Positions 10,155-18,608 of a stretch of 32,326 nt of DNA are shown in pieces. The stretch's first letter is position 1; every line of letters starts with the position of its first letter. The stretch comes from a virus, in the IMG/VR virus record IMGVR_UViG_3300035184_001258, positions 1 through 32,326 of that record, one strand, 5' to 3'. The notes beneath the pieces are model-generated. The model was not told where the DNA came from, searched no databases, and saw only the letters and a program-made list of their open reading frames with translations. The translations under genes were made by a program, and so were the position numbers.

Positions 10155-10293
10155 AATGTATTGTTTTGGTATTAGTTAATAAAAAAGGAGACAGCTTTTA
10201 CCGTTTCTTTTGTTAGTTTTAAAAAGTGGTGCAGCCATACTCACGTATAACTAGCGATAATTAATATGAAGAGTCAGCTACACCTACTTAAAT

Positions 10294-10608
10294 TTAATTT
10301 TTTTTCATTCTAAGATACAATTGTTCATATCTTAAGTCTATTGCAGCAACACATTTCATCATGTCTTCTGGCTCAGCTTGGCTGTACAAAATATTATTTA
10401 AAGGTTTAAAGTTAACTCCCTTTTGAATAAATATTCTAACCATAACACTATTGTTAGCTTGAGCTGATGTGTAAATGGTTAAACCCTGTTTATTACACCA
10501 ACTCATTGCCTCCCAATTTCTTTCGAAATACCTGCGTATTATATCCTGCTCTGCTTTACTCTTGAGCGTCCTTTTCTGAAGTCCCGTTAATTTTCTGTTC
10601 ATGTTCAC
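10294..10608 (-). CDS. Hypothetical protein, 104 aa
   Basis: Begins MNMNRKLTGLQKRTLKSKAE; the second Met (10602) is an equally possible start. The N-terminus is strongly basic, followed by a mixed alpha/beta-looking segment (LTIYTSAQANNSVMVRIFIQ) and a charged C-terminus. It may contact nucleic acid, but no motif is recognisable. It follows the 155-aa gene by 36 bases and precedes about 140 bases without a convincing gene. Its first 53 bases overlap a possible short GTG-initiated ORF. Confidence 0.7.
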   Translation of the reverse strand: MNMNRKLTGLQKRTLKSKAEQDIIRRYFERNWEAMSWCNKQGLTIYTSAQANNSVMVRIFIQKGVNFKPLNNILYSQAEPEDMMKCVAAIDLRYEQLYLRMKKN

Positions 10609-10657
10609 ATTCTTTTATCATTTCTTCAAGAGTTATTTGATGACCTACTGCTGCCAC
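10556..10657 (-). CDS. Possible overlapping small ORF, 33 aa, GTG start
   Basis: Reads from GTG 10657 to TAA 10556 in a frame shifted from both neighbours. The peptide includes AVGHQITLEEMIKECEHEQK, which looks like a natural amphipathic helix rather than noise. An internal ATG (10627) gives a 23-residue version. It overlaps the end of the 155-aa gene and the first 53 bases of the 104-aa gene, which is a reason for doubt. The family is not recognised. Confidence 0.3.
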   Translation of the reverse strand: MAAVGHQITLEEMIKECEHEQKINGTSEKDAQE

Positions 10658-11112
10658 GAGAACTCTTCTTTAAGATTATAATTAGAATTAACTAAATTAT
10701 AAATAGTTTGCTTGACATTATATCTCAAACTCTCATGATTTGAAGTTTTTGCCAAAGATAGTGAATTTCTATTAACTAGAAAAGACTTACCTTCAGTAAG
10801 AATTTTTCTCACTCCATAACCATACTCGTCTTGACTTATTGCAAGAGGTATGATTTCAACAATTTCATTTCCAAAAACGCTATTTCCTTTAACATAAGCT
10901 AATGAAATATCTGCAAATGGAATCTGGTTGTTTATTTGTCTTGACTTTTTTAATATCCAGCTAGAAATTTCCTGATTATTCTGCTCTGAATAATAGGCTG
11001 CTGAGATTCTAGAATAAGATGGCTTTTCCTTTGCTATCTCTATAACATCTGGTTTTATTGTGCACATCATTCCAGGCCCAACTGGTATTGCTTCTCTTCG
11101 TTTAAATATCAT
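10645..11112 (-). CDS. Hypothetical protein, 155 aa
   Basis: Starts at ATG 11112 (MIFKRREAIPVGPGMMCTIK) and ends FSWQQ. It looks like a small mixed alpha/beta soluble protein with a basic start and no cysteine motif, signal peptide or membrane segment. It lies 36 bases after the DnaA-like HTH gene, with an A/T-rich leader. I recognise no family. Position in the replication operon suggests an early function (inference only). Confidence 0.75.
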   Translation of the reverse strand: MIFKRREAIPVGPGMMCTIKPDVIEIAKEKPSYSRISAAYYSEQNNQEISSWILKKSRQINNQIPFADISLAYVKGNSVFGNEIVEIIPLAISQDEYGYGVRKILTEGKSFLVNRNSLSLAKTSNHESLRYNVKQTIYNLVNSNYNLKEEFSWQQ

Positions 11113-11148
11113 TTGATTTGATTTAATTGTTATGTTAATGATTTATTT

Positions 11149-11685
11149 TTAATATTTTTTATTCTTTATTGAATCTGAATAGGGCTTCATTCTATATTGA
11201 ATAAAATCAAGTCTATCAGACTTACTCCATCCTGTACACAGCTTAAGCATTGGTGCAAAAACCTTTAACTTCTTTGCGTCACTTTCTAGTGTATCAATCT
11301 TGTTTTTAAGTTCTTCAATAAGAATCTCATATTCAGCTCTAACCATCACTTCTTCAGTTTCTTCATTAAATGGAATAGATAATAGTTCTTTGTCACTTAT
11401 TTTTGGTATAACTTTATATACATTTAAAAACCTATTGTAAATAGCCATATCTACATCTAGTACAACGTTAAATGAATTATAATGATGCATAATTAATGAA
11501 TGTGAACACCCAATTGTATTACCAATACTTTCATAAGTATGATTGTGATCTTTTGCAAGTTTAACATACACCTTCCTGGCATATATCACTTTTCTTTTTC
11601 TAGTTCCCTTAAAGAGGCTGAAGCCATACATAGCTTCAACCAAATCTTTAATACGGGAAAGTTCTTTAGATTTAGATATTTCCAT
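11149..11685 (-). CDS. DnaA domain IV-like helix-turn-helix protein, 178 aa
   Basis: Residues 27-71 (from GTRKRKVIYARKVYVKLAKD through YESIGNTIGCSHSLIMHHYN) align by eye with the C-terminal DNA-binding domain of DnaA. They show a basic helix with the ARK/ARQ element, then a helix-turn-helix in which IG..IG.sHS.i.Hhy parallels IG..fg.RdHsTVlha. There is no AAA+ ATPase: the rest is a helical segment (residues 100-145) and a short basic tail. Family knowledge: the DnaA domain IV fold binds DnaA boxes. Inference: it could bind a phage origin, borrow host DnaA boxes, or act as a repressor. The start ATG 11685 is behind an A/T-rich leader. Confidence 0.6.
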   Translation of the reverse strand: MEISKSKELSRIKDLVEAMYGFSLFKGTRKRKVIYARKVYVKLAKDHNHTYESIGNTIGCSHSLIMHHYNSFNVVLDVDMAIYNRFLNVYKVIPKISDKELLSIPFNEETEEVMVRAEYEILIEELKNKIDTLESDAKKLKVFAPMLKLCTGWSKSDRLDFIQYRMKPYSDSIKNKKY

Positions 11686-11715
11686 ATCTAAATTTTATTA
11701 CTTTTTTTACTTTCA

Positions 11716-12222
11716 TTAGAATATATTTTCTGGTTTAATTATTATTGTATCAACTTGCTTACTTACTGTTTCTAAATCCACATCAGGGGCTGCAGATTTT
11801 GCATTCTGATTCTTATTTAATAACTCACTTATTCTTAGAACATTATTAAAACCCATGTCTCTCATGTATTCTATTATTATGCTCTTGTGATTGTCAGTAA
11901 AGTCTTTACACCTTCCCTCTATAAACGCTCGCCTACCTCTCTTCATGAGATGAGTTAGTCTAAATTTGTAAACAACCTTCTCTCCAAAATCAGCATGACC
12001 AACATACATTGGATGCTCCATTAATTTTCCTTCGTATTTTAGAAAATCTGGATTGCTTGACCAGCTGTACATTACACAAAATAACTCATCACCACTATCA
12101 AAAGACATATATGAATTTAGTAAAAACTGATTAAATTTGAATTTAATCTCAGAATTAACCAAGGGGAACATATAGGTCAAGCTTTTATTCTTAGCCAATG
12201 TAATCTTATAGGTGTCTTTCAT
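11716..12222 (-). CDS. Hypothetical protein, 168 aa
   Basis: Starts at ATG 12222, sharing one base with the stop of the nuclease gene (TAATG), so translation is likely coupled. It begins MKDTYKITLAKNKSLTYMFP and looks like a beta-rich soluble protein with a basic middle (HLMKRGRRAFIEGRC) and a helical DMGFNNVLRISELLNKN segment. No catalytic motif, signal or membrane segment is visible. Coupling to the PD-(D/E)XK nuclease suggests a partner in DNA processing (inference). Confidence 0.75.
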   Translation of the reverse strand: MKDTYKITLAKNKSLTYMFPLVNSEIKFKFNQFLLNSYMSFDSGDELFCVMYSWSSNPDFLKYEGKLMEHPMYVGHADFGEKVVYKFRLTHLMKRGRRAFIEGRCKDFTDNHKSIIIEYMRDMGFNNVLRISELLNKNQNAKSAAPDVDLETVSKQVDTIIIKPENIF

Positions 12223-13313
12223 TATCTGCTTGTTATTGAGTCAAAGGTCATCTCAACCAATCCGTTGTTTTGTACTTCCTCGAAGGAGTATTCCGCATTA
12301 TTGTTCTGAACACTATAATAGTAGTCATCCAATAAGTCAAGAACACCTCTGTGAGAATAGCCGTATCTATCAATAAATCCATTCATAGCCGCGGTGTGCA
12401 TATCTTCTGATACACGAAACCTCATTGGCTTGTTGGGATTTAATTTAGATATATAAACAAATTCAAATGGCTGAACAGTATAGTCCATCAACTCAAAATC
12501 ATTAGTAGCAATAGCCATTAATGCTTCTCTGTATAAAGCTCCCTGTATATGATACTTATGCATCGTGTACAACATTGGAAAATCCTTACAAGCAGACTCA
12601 CCTGTCTTTAAATCTACTGGTATTATCAACTTCAGGTTGTGATTAATCACTAAGCAGTCTAACATACCTTTGCATCTTCTTCCTTGAACCATAGTGTCAA
12701 ACTTGTATTGATAAATGATTTCAACACCAGGGACATTTTGTACAAAATACTTTGCAGTATATGGATGTGTTATTAATGTGGCTGCCGTGTGAGCACATTG
12801 ATTCCACATCTCAGGTTTGATTAAAATCTTACCTCTACACTTGATTTTGTCTTTAAAGTATTCTGAACCAGCGCTAACTACTGTATTATACACTTTGTCT
12901 TCAGTGTAATTCTTATAAACACCTAGTTTAGTTGCTGCCAATTTTATATCAGAGGCATAATCACCAATCAGGGAAGATATCTTTGCAGACTTTCTTCTTC
13001 CTAATACTGTAACTCCTTTAGATATTTGACCCTCTTTACCATCTAAGCCCTGTAAGACTGCATCACAAATGTTCTTAACATTAGTTGTTGGTGGTTTTGC
13101 TGCAACTCCTCTGTAAAATGTATCGTCAACCCTGTGAGGTTCAAAACACATCATATCAACTAGACTACCAAACTTTAAATTAAAGCTCTGTTTAACGCCT
13201 CCCACGACATCTAATCCTTGTTTATCTATACTAGATAACATTGAATAAGATGGTATCTCTAAGTCTCGGTACTGTTGTTCCGTCAACTTAAGATTATGGT
13301 CTTGTATTGCCAT
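12222..13313 (-). CDS. PD-(D/E)XK exonuclease, RecE/Cas4/RecB-like
   Basis: 363 residues. Conserved features in order: N-terminal YRDLEIPSYSMLSSID (the start-of-domain S-x-S element of RecE-like nucleases), KFGSLVDMM around residues 47-55, and the catalytic core KGMLDCLV (D219) ... IPVDLKTG (D234, K236). A later YHIQGALYREAL helix supplies the QxxxY-type motif of the RecB/Cas4 group. This fits the putative exodeoxyribonuclease VIII-like phage family. The likely job is 5'-3' resection feeding the Sak4-type recombinase in the same operon. Both ends overlap neighbours by one base through TAATG junctions. Confidence 0.85.
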   Translation of the reverse strand: MAIQDHNLKLTEQQYRDLEIPSYSMLSSIDKQGLDVVGGVKQSFNLKFGSLVDMMCFEPHRVDDTFYRGVAAKPPTTNVKNICDAVLQGLDGKEGQISKGVTVLGRRKSAKISSLIGDYASDIKLAATKLGVYKNYTEDKVYNTVVSAGSEYFKDKIKCRGKILIKPEMWNQCAHTAATLITHPYTAKYFVQNVPGVEIIYQYKFDTMVQGRRCKGMLDCLVINHNLKLIIPVDLKTGESACKDFPMLYTMHKYHIQGALYREALMAIATNDFELMDYTVQPFEFVYISKLNPNKPMRFRVSEDMHTAAMNGFIDRYGYSHRGVLDLLDDYYYSVQNNNAEYSFEEVQNNGLVEMTFDSITSR

Positions 13314-13522
13314 TAATGCTTAAACATTTTTATTTGATTTAGATCAATGTGTTGTAGTAAAAACGTACCATCTTCTTCACATTCTTCACCATGCTCATCT
13401 TCATAACCAACAAGAAATACCTCGTCCTGTGTTATTTTAATGTCATTGTTATTAGCATCTTCTAACGTAACAACTTTGTCTTCAAAACCCATTCTTGCGA
13501 ATATTTTATTTGTCTTTCTCAT
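13313..13522 (-). CDS. Small acidic hypothetical protein, 69 aa
   Basis: ATG 13522 to stop 13313, with one-base TAATG overlaps on both sides between the RusA-like and PD-(D/E)XK genes. It begins MRKTNKIFARMGFEDKVVTL. The middle is very acidic (YEDEHGEECEEDG). No domain is recognised. The tight coupling between two nucleases could mean an accessory or inhibitor role, but that is inference. Confidence 0.75.
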   Translation of the reverse strand: MRKTNKIFARMGFEDKVVTLEDANNNDIKITQDEVFLVGYEDEHGEECEEDGTFLLQHIDLNQIKMFKH

Positions 13523-14016
13523 TAAAATATTTTAATCCATACTCCAGAATTATCCTTGTCTACACTGTATAAAGGAAATTCTCTGGGGTTTAATTCGTTA
13601 ATTAATCTCCCATCTATGCTCATTGGCACTGGGAACACGTACTTTACGTTGTCATCTTCAATAAAGTCATGCGCTGTCATTAAATCCTGAAGGATCTCAA
13701 CGCTATTACTAAAATCAAAAAGTCTTTTACTATTTCTTACTTGATGGTAACCAATTATTAATGGATCACCCTTTCCTGCCCTCATCGTCTCGAACTTAAC
13801 TCGTAATGCTTCAAATTCATTAGGTCTAGCCTTATCTACATATCCTTTAACTTCTTTTTTACGAGAGTTAAATCCTTGTATACCTAGCTTCCTAATGTAC
13901 TTTGAAACAGTAGGACTAGCAAAGATTCCCTTGCTAGTCTTGACTTTACTGTTCTTTAATGAAGGAACGTTGTGTGGAATAAAAATCATATCCACTGGTT
14001 TCTTACGTTCTAACAT
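13522..14016 (-). CDS. RusA-like Holliday junction resolvase
   Basis: 164 residues. The N-terminus has IPHNVPSLKNSKVKTSKG, matching the P-S-x-N strand of RusA. The catalytic block is LFDFSNSVEILQDLM (D101, N104, D111) followed by FIEDDNVKYV (D121, D122), parallel to RusA's DxDN...K...D...DD. Family knowledge: RusA dimers cut four-way junctions and resolve branched replication intermediates before packaging. The second aspartate of the RusA DxD is Ser here, so catalysis may rely on the neighbouring acidic residues. The gene lies 11 bases after the VWA gene. Confidence 0.75.
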   Translation of the reverse strand: MLERKKPVDMIFIPHNVPSLKNSKVKTSKGIFASPTVSKYIRKLGIQGFNSRKKEVKGYVDKARPNEFEALRVKFETMRAGKGDPLIIGYHQVRNSKRLFDFSNSVEILQDLMTAHDFIEDDNVKYVFPVPMSIDGRLINELNPREFPLYSVDKDNSGVWIKIF

Positions 14017-14027
14017 AATTTCTATTT

Positions 14028-15485
14028 TTAATTACAATAATCAAATTTACTTGTATCTGAATTATAAGATACACATTGTTTTGATGACCTATAAGTCTCA
14101 AAAGCATCACTATACCCTTGAAAAGTAGTACCACCAATACCAACCCAGAACGCGCCCTTTGTGTATTCTTGACAATCATCATACCCATCAGTAATAACTA
14201 CAGAGTTATTTCCAGTTCTTTTAATGTTATCTACAACATTATTAAAATCAGTTCCACCTCCTTTGGAGAAGGACAAAATAGATAGTTCGTTCGGATTCTC
14301 TATTGGAATTAAACCTCCATTAAAGAAATACAAATTCTCAATCATACCCATTCTGTACAATACCATGCCAATACCTTTTGCAAGGTCAATCATTCTGATC
14401 TTGGTTCCTTCAAATGTCTCAGTATCATTCATAGAACCAGAGCAATCAAGATATAAATCCATCTTACCTTTGTAAATTCTACTCTCATTACCAACATTCA
14501 TTATCTCAGCATTCTTAAAGATAGGATGTAAAAATTCTAATCCAAATAAGTCTTCACAATCTTCACATTCAAACAAAGATTCTTCAACTCTTTTGTACTT
14601 ACTAGAGAAATAATTCATAGACTCATTAAGTATTTTCTCTAAAACTTTACGGATACTATCCTTGCTTATTGAAATTTTACTTAACCTGTCTTTTAATTCA
14701 TCAATCTTTTCTAAAAACTCAGGGTCTTGATCCATAAGGTCTTTCATTGCTTCCTTACCTAATTGATCTTCTAAATCCTTAATCTTCTTGTCAGCATTAG
14801 TTTTGGCTTTTTCAATCTTCTTCTCTGCCTTATCAAGAGCATCACTAGCTATATCTTCAATAGATTTTCTATTGTTTCCACCACTACCTTTACCTGCTAC
14901 TTTTGCATTTTGTCCCGCGCTGTCATCTCCTCCTTCACCTTCACCATCACCTTGTCCTTGTCCATCACCTTGTCCATCTGAAGGATCTGTAGAAGACTCT
15001 AAGCCCTCGCCACCATCACCTTCACCGCCATTTTGCTTCTTCTCTTCTTCTTTCATCTCATCATCAACTGTCTGCAATACTAATGCAAGTTCTCTAGTTA
15101 ATATTTGAGTATACAATGAAGAATCAACTGTAACAACCTTGGTTAATGAGTCATAAACTTTATCAAGAACCTGATGACGTATGTTATTGTTATCAGATTG
15201 AGGTCTCCTCTTAACATCTTGATTAACATAAATACTATAAACATCATTGATTAGTTCTTGTGATAAAGTACAGGGTTTCCCTGTCTCTTTTTCAACATAA
15301 TCCTTAACTTTTCTTAAGCTATCCTCTTCATAAGAGGTAACACCAGGAATAACTACATGATTATCTTTTCTAAATCCAAATATACCGCTTCCGCTATTTT
15401 GGTACTGTCCATATGGATCGTAACTAGGGACATTTACGCCCCCAGTTTTATTTTCAGATCCATCCTTTCTAGAGAAAAGGCTCAT
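14028..15485 (-). CDS. VWA-domain (MIDAS) protein partnered with MoxR ATPase
   Basis: 485 residues. N-terminal region to about 145 is helical. Residues 150-200 are an acidic Gly/Asp/Gln-rich low-complexity linker (TDPSDGQGDGQGQGDGEGEG). Residues 210-300 are charged and probably coiled-coil. The C-terminal von Willebrand A domain starts near 340 with KMDLYLDCSGSM, whose DCSGS (347-351) is the MIDAS metal site, followed by GGGTDFN (MIDAS Thr) and VITDGYDD. Family knowledge: MoxR AAA+ ATPases work with VWA proteins (RavA-ViaA, MoxR-CoxE types) as metal-insertion or remodelling chaperones. It starts 2 bases after the MoxR gene. The target is unknown. Confidence 0.88.
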   Translation of the reverse strand: MSLFSRKDGSENKTGGVNVPSYDPYGQYQNSGSGIFGFRKDNHVVIPGVTSYEEDSLRKVKDYVEKETGKPCTLSQELINDVYSIYVNQDVKRRPQSDNNNIRHQVLDKVYDSLTKVVTVDSSLYTQILTRELALVLQTVDDEMKEEEKKQNGGEGDGGEGLESSTDPSDGQGDGQGQGDGEGEGGDDSAGQNAKVAGKGSGGNNRKSIEDIASDALDKAEKKIEKAKTNADKKIKDLEDQLGKEAMKDLMDQDPEFLEKIDELKDRLSKISISKDSIRKVLEKILNESMNYFSSKYKRVEESLFECEDCEDLFGLEFLHPIFKNAEIMNVGNESRIYKGKMDLYLDCSGSMNDTETFEGTKIRMIDLAKGIGMVLYRMGMIENLYFFNGGLIPIENPNELSILSFSKGGGTDFNNVVDNIKRTGNNSVVITDGYDDCQEYTKGAFWVGIGGTTFQGYSDAFETYRSSKQCVSYNSDTSKFDYCN

Positions 15486-15487
15486 TA

Positions 15488-16525
15488 TTAGTTAAATTTG
15501 TTTAAAACATCTGATGCATCATCCTTTAAGAAAGGTAATTTAGACTCTTCGTCTGCCAATCTCTTCTTAAGATCATTCTCGTCTGAAGGAAGTAATAATT
15601 TCTTAGCATTAGCTTCGCCATAAGCCATCTCTAACTTATCGTATTGTCTGTTATAGTCTTCATTGTTTAAAGTCTGACCAATAGCATCAATAATGTCATA
15701 GATTTCTCTGATTTCCTTAGCAACTAAAGTTTTAGCTAATTCTTTAGCAACAGCCTTACCAACTAATAATTCAGCAGTCTTCACCAAACCTCTGTCTTCA
15801 TTCATTCCCCAAACACACATTACATTCTTAACCAATACTGGCAAGAAAGACAATGCTCTATCTGAAAGATCTTTATGACAAACATTAAGTACTTTCTGTA
15901 ACTTAGCTTGAGTCAATTTGATTGCATCAATATCAGTTTTTTCTGGCATAGTAATACTCTGTTGTTGAGAGAATGCCTTACCACCTTTTGCATAATACTT
16001 AAGCATGTCAGATTGAGATAATCTAGTAACTTCATGGGTGATTAAAAATCTATCCCAAAATGGAGAATCAACTTCGTCATCTGGTATTTCATTACAAGTT
16101 GCAATGAAGTTGTCCCATTGACAAGGAATCTTCTCTGTACCATTAAATAGTACTTTCTCATTCATGATGCCTAATAAACTGTTTCTTAAAGAGGCTGATG
16201 CTTTATCAATCTCATTAATTACAACTACCTTGGCTTTAGTCACTGGGGAATTTATCTTATACTTATTCGTTGTGGTTAGAGCCTCTAAATCTATATTACC
16301 TTTTACAGCAGTAGACTTAGTTCCTTCATCAGTTTCTAAAAGAAAAAGATCTGCTCCACCTAACTTTCCTAAAGATGCTTTTGCAAAATCAATTACAGCA
16401 GCAGTTTTGGCAACACCTGGAGGGCCAATTAATAAAATTGGAGTATTCACAGCTTCACCAAGAGCCATTACTCTGAATGTCTCTTCTTTTTTCATTAAAT
16501 TTGTACTAATAGTTCTTGTTATCAT
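15488..16525 (-). CDS. MoxR-family AAA+ ATPase
   Basis: 345 residues. Walker A GPPGVAKT at 34-41. The Walker B region reads VVVINEIDKASASLRNSLL (100-118), where canonical MoxR has DEI; the aspartate position is N104, with E105 retained. Sensor-1-like FIATCNE follows, then PFWDRFLI, the arginine-finger region. Family knowledge: MoxR proteins form hexamers that act on VWA partners, and the VWA gene follows directly. Its ATG overlaps the primase stop by 4 bases (ATGA). The Walker B substitution could lower hydrolysis or be a phage-lineage variant. Confidence 0.88.
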   Translation of the reverse strand: MITRTISTNLMKKEETFRVMALGEAVNTPILLIGPPGVAKTAAVIDFAKASLGKLGGADLFLLETDEGTKSTAVKGNIDLEALTTTNKYKINSPVTKAKVVVINEIDKASASLRNSLLGIMNEKVLFNGTEKIPCQWDNFIATCNEIPDDEVDSPFWDRFLITHEVTRLSQSDMLKYYAKGGKAFSQQQSITMPEKTDIDAIKLTQAKLQKVLNVCHKDLSDRALSFLPVLVKNVMCVWGMNEDRGLVKTAELLVGKAVAKELAKTLVAKEIREIYDIIDAIGQTLNNEDYNRQYDKLEMAYGEANAKKLLLPSDENDLKKRLADEESKLPFLKDDASDVLNKFN

Positions 16526-17583
16526 GATTTGTTATTTTTAATGTTAATGTTAATTAGTGTGGAGATTAACTCCTGTAATTTTAATTTCCCGTATTTCTCT
16601 ATAAAATCTGAAGGATCTTTTACTCCGTATTCATCTGGGATTTCTATTTGAGTAAATCCAGATTGACTACATAACTTAACTCCTGCAACTCTACCTCTAT
16701 TAATTGAGCTGTTGAAGTCATTGTCATAGAGAACATAAATGTTCTCAAATCTTCCTTTCAATTCATTAATTACACTTTCCTTTGCATTTACACTTTCACT
16801 TTGTAGCGAGCATGAGGTAAGTATCTCTGATGAGAAAATAGTTTTTAATACTGCAGCATCTTTACGACTACTAGCTATTATTAGATTCTTACCTGATTTA
16901 GGCATTTGAGTCCATAATTCCCATGTCGAAAAGTCATTATTGTTAATCCATTTATCATCTTTTCCTGCAAATGGTTGATAAATCTTAAAAGTCTGTACAT
17001 TGTCTTTCTCTTCTACGAATGCATACGCTAAACTTTCAGCTTCTGAACAATATCCATTAACAAAGAAGTGAGAAATAGGAAATATTTTACAAAACTCTAA
17101 CTGATTTTTATTCAATCCGTATATATTTTGCCAATATTCTTTATCTCTAATCTTCCAATCCCTAGTCCTTACACTTATTCTTACTTTTGTGTTTTTAATA
17201 GTTTTTATTCTATTCTCTTTTTTTACAAAAGTCTGTCTTGAATAAGCACGAGAAGACGAATTTAGTTCGAACTGAGTTAAAGCAAAATCAGAAGCAATCT
17301 TGTTGAATGTCTCAACTTTACTTCCTAATTTAAATAATCTCATAACAAATAAAAAGCAATCTCCTGATTCACCTGTAGCAAAATCCTTAAAGAATATCTT
17401 ATTGTGCTCATCACTTTTAAATAAACTAAATGATGGTGTAGCATCTCCTCTCAATGGACTACTTATAGCCTTTTTTGGGATACCGCCTAAATAATATTCG
17501 AATATTTCGAAATCACTTACGCATTCTAAAATTCTCTCACTTGTTGGTAATAATTTGTGTACTTTGTTTCTTCCAAATGACAT
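16522..17583 (-). CDS. DnaG-type primase with degenerate zinc-binding domain
   Basis: 353 residues. Residues 25-85 resemble a CHC2 primase zinc domain in layout (SSPLRGDATPSFSLF ... FFKDFATGESGDCFLFVM), but the Cys/His ligands are gone. The Toprim-like part spans about 225-320: NLIIASSRKDAAVL replaces the usual Glu-containing motif, IYVLYDNDF supplies the DxD, and KDPSDFIEKYG the last motif. Family knowledge: several phage primases show a KD motif without the Toprim Glu. Role: RNA primer synthesis for the DnaB-like helicase encoded upstream. It starts at ATG 17583 just after a terminator hairpin, so it may have its own promoter. Confidence 0.78.
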   Translation of the reverse strand: MSFGRNKVHKLLPTSERILECVSDFEIFEYYLGGIPKKAISSPLRGDATPSFSLFKSDEHNKIFFKDFATGESGDCFLFVMRLFKLGSKVETFNKIASDFALTQFELNSSSRAYSRQTFVKKENRIKTIKNTKVRISVRTRDWKIRDKEYWQNIYGLNKNQLEFCKIFPISHFFVNGYCSEAESLAYAFVEEKDNVQTFKIYQPFAGKDDKWINNNDFSTWELWTQMPKSGKNLIIASSRKDAAVLKTIFSSEILTSCSLQSESVNAKESVINELKGRFENIYVLYDNDFNSSINRGRVAGVKLCSQSGFTQIEIPDEYGVKDPSDFIEKYGKLKLQELISTLININIKNNKS

Positions 17584-17608
17584 AATTTTGTAATTAAAAT
17601 TAATAAAA

Positions 17609-17636
17609 AAAGGGCTATAAATTAATATAGCCCTTT
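17609..17636 (-). terminator. Intrinsic terminator after the 306-aa gene
   Basis: Perfect 11-bp stem AAAGGGCTATA / TATAGCCCTTT with a 6-base loop. On the - strand it is followed by TTTTATTAA. It lies 20 bases after the stop of the 306-aa gene and 26 bases before the primase start. Confidence 0.85.
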
Positions 17637-17656
17637 AAACTTACTTATTGGGGATA

Positions 17657-18577
17657 CTATCCGTTTAACCAATCATCTGACTCTGCTGTTACGCCATCTT
17701 CAGAAGGTGTTGCTACTGCAAACACATCCATTTGACTAGCATTCTCTGTAGAGATAGCTGTTGGTGTAATATTATGCTCACGAAGAGATAAATCTCTTGG
17801 GCCAAAATCAACATTACCAAAAGCACCTGCTGCTTGAGACTCGTCTAAATCTTTAAGGACATATTTGAATTTCTCAGCTCTTGAACTTGGTATTACATAC
17901 TGACGCATAGTGTGTCTATTGAAAGTAGTTTGCACTAATTTCCCATCACCTTTTGTCTTAACACCTAACAATACACCAATCTTGTTGTTTGTATTGTCAA
18001 TTAAACCTTTTAATAAAGACGTATCTCCACCAAAGATTGCTGCCCACTGCTCTTTACTGATACTTGCATAAGCTTCAGAAACATCTGATACTTTGTCTAA
18101 ATTGAAAGGTAGGTTTAATAAATTAACCATAAAAGAGATTAATTCTACTTCTCCTCTCTTTGCAACTTTAACTCCATCAGATCTGTACCAATGCATGTTG
18201 TCAGGGACTACTTTAGTCTTGATAGCTTCACCATCTAACCAAGTATCTCTACCAAAAGCATTAATTACTTTGTACTTACCAGTCTGAGACTTGTGGTGAG
18301 TATCTGCAATATAAAATTGTAATTTAGTCGTCAAACTGTTGTCTTCGTTAGCTAAATAGAAATCTAATCTAACTTGTGGAACTTCACGTTCACCATCACT
18401 ATCTGTAACCTTTGTGGTTCCAACATATTCTGGATCAAAATTAATTTCACGGCCATACATAACCTCTAACTCAGCTTTTGTTGGATTAATACCAACTACT
18501 TTGAAGTTTTCAGCTCCTACATACAATTTTCTTACTGCACCTCCACTTACTTCTACTTCTTTTCCGAATCCACTCAT
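17657..18577 (-). CDS. Candidate single-stranded DNA-binding protein with acidic tail, 306 aa
   Basis: Starts MSGFGKEVEVSGGAVRKLYV and looks beta-rich through the first half (QVRLDFYLAN, TTKLQFYIADTHHKSQTG), which would suit an OB-type fold. The last 25 residues are acidic and end with SEDGVTAESDDWLNG, the kind of acidic aromatic tail SSB and gp2.5 proteins use to recruit partners. It sits alone between two terminator hairpins, near the Sak4-like ATPase, which in other phages needs an SSB. No family was recognised directly, so the SSB call is inference. Alternative: another abundant early DNA-binding protein. Confidence 0.45.
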   Translation of the reverse strand: MSGFGKEVEVSGGAVRKLYVGAENFKVVGINPTKAELEVMYGREINFDPEYVGTTKVTDSDGEREVPQVRLDFYLANEDNSLTTKLQFYIADTHHKSQTGKYKVINAFGRDTWLDGEAIKTKVVPDNMHWYRSDGVKVAKRGEVELISFMVNLLNLPFNLDKVSDVSEAYASISKEQWAAIFGGDTSLLKGLIDNTNNKIGVLLGVKTKGDGKLVQTTFNRHTMRQYVIPSSRAEKFKYVLKDLDESQAAGAFGNVDFGPRDLSLREHNITPTAISTENASQMDVFAVATPSEDGVTAESDDWLNG

Positions 18578-18608
18578 AATATAATATTTGTTTTAAAATT
18601 TAAAATGT

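Noticed and set aside
10176-10238. 20-aa - strand ORF (MAAPLFKTNKRNGKSCLLFY)
   Set aside because: Too short, no coupling with neighbours and no supporting motif.
14788-15108. + strand ORF of 106 aa rich in Pro/Ser
   Set aside because: It is the antisense of the Gly/Asp-rich linker and coiled coil of the VWA protein; low-complexity shadow.
16164-16541. + strand ORF of 125 aa opposite the MoxR gene
   Set aside because: Antisense shadow of a clearly conserved ATPase; composition is not protein-like.
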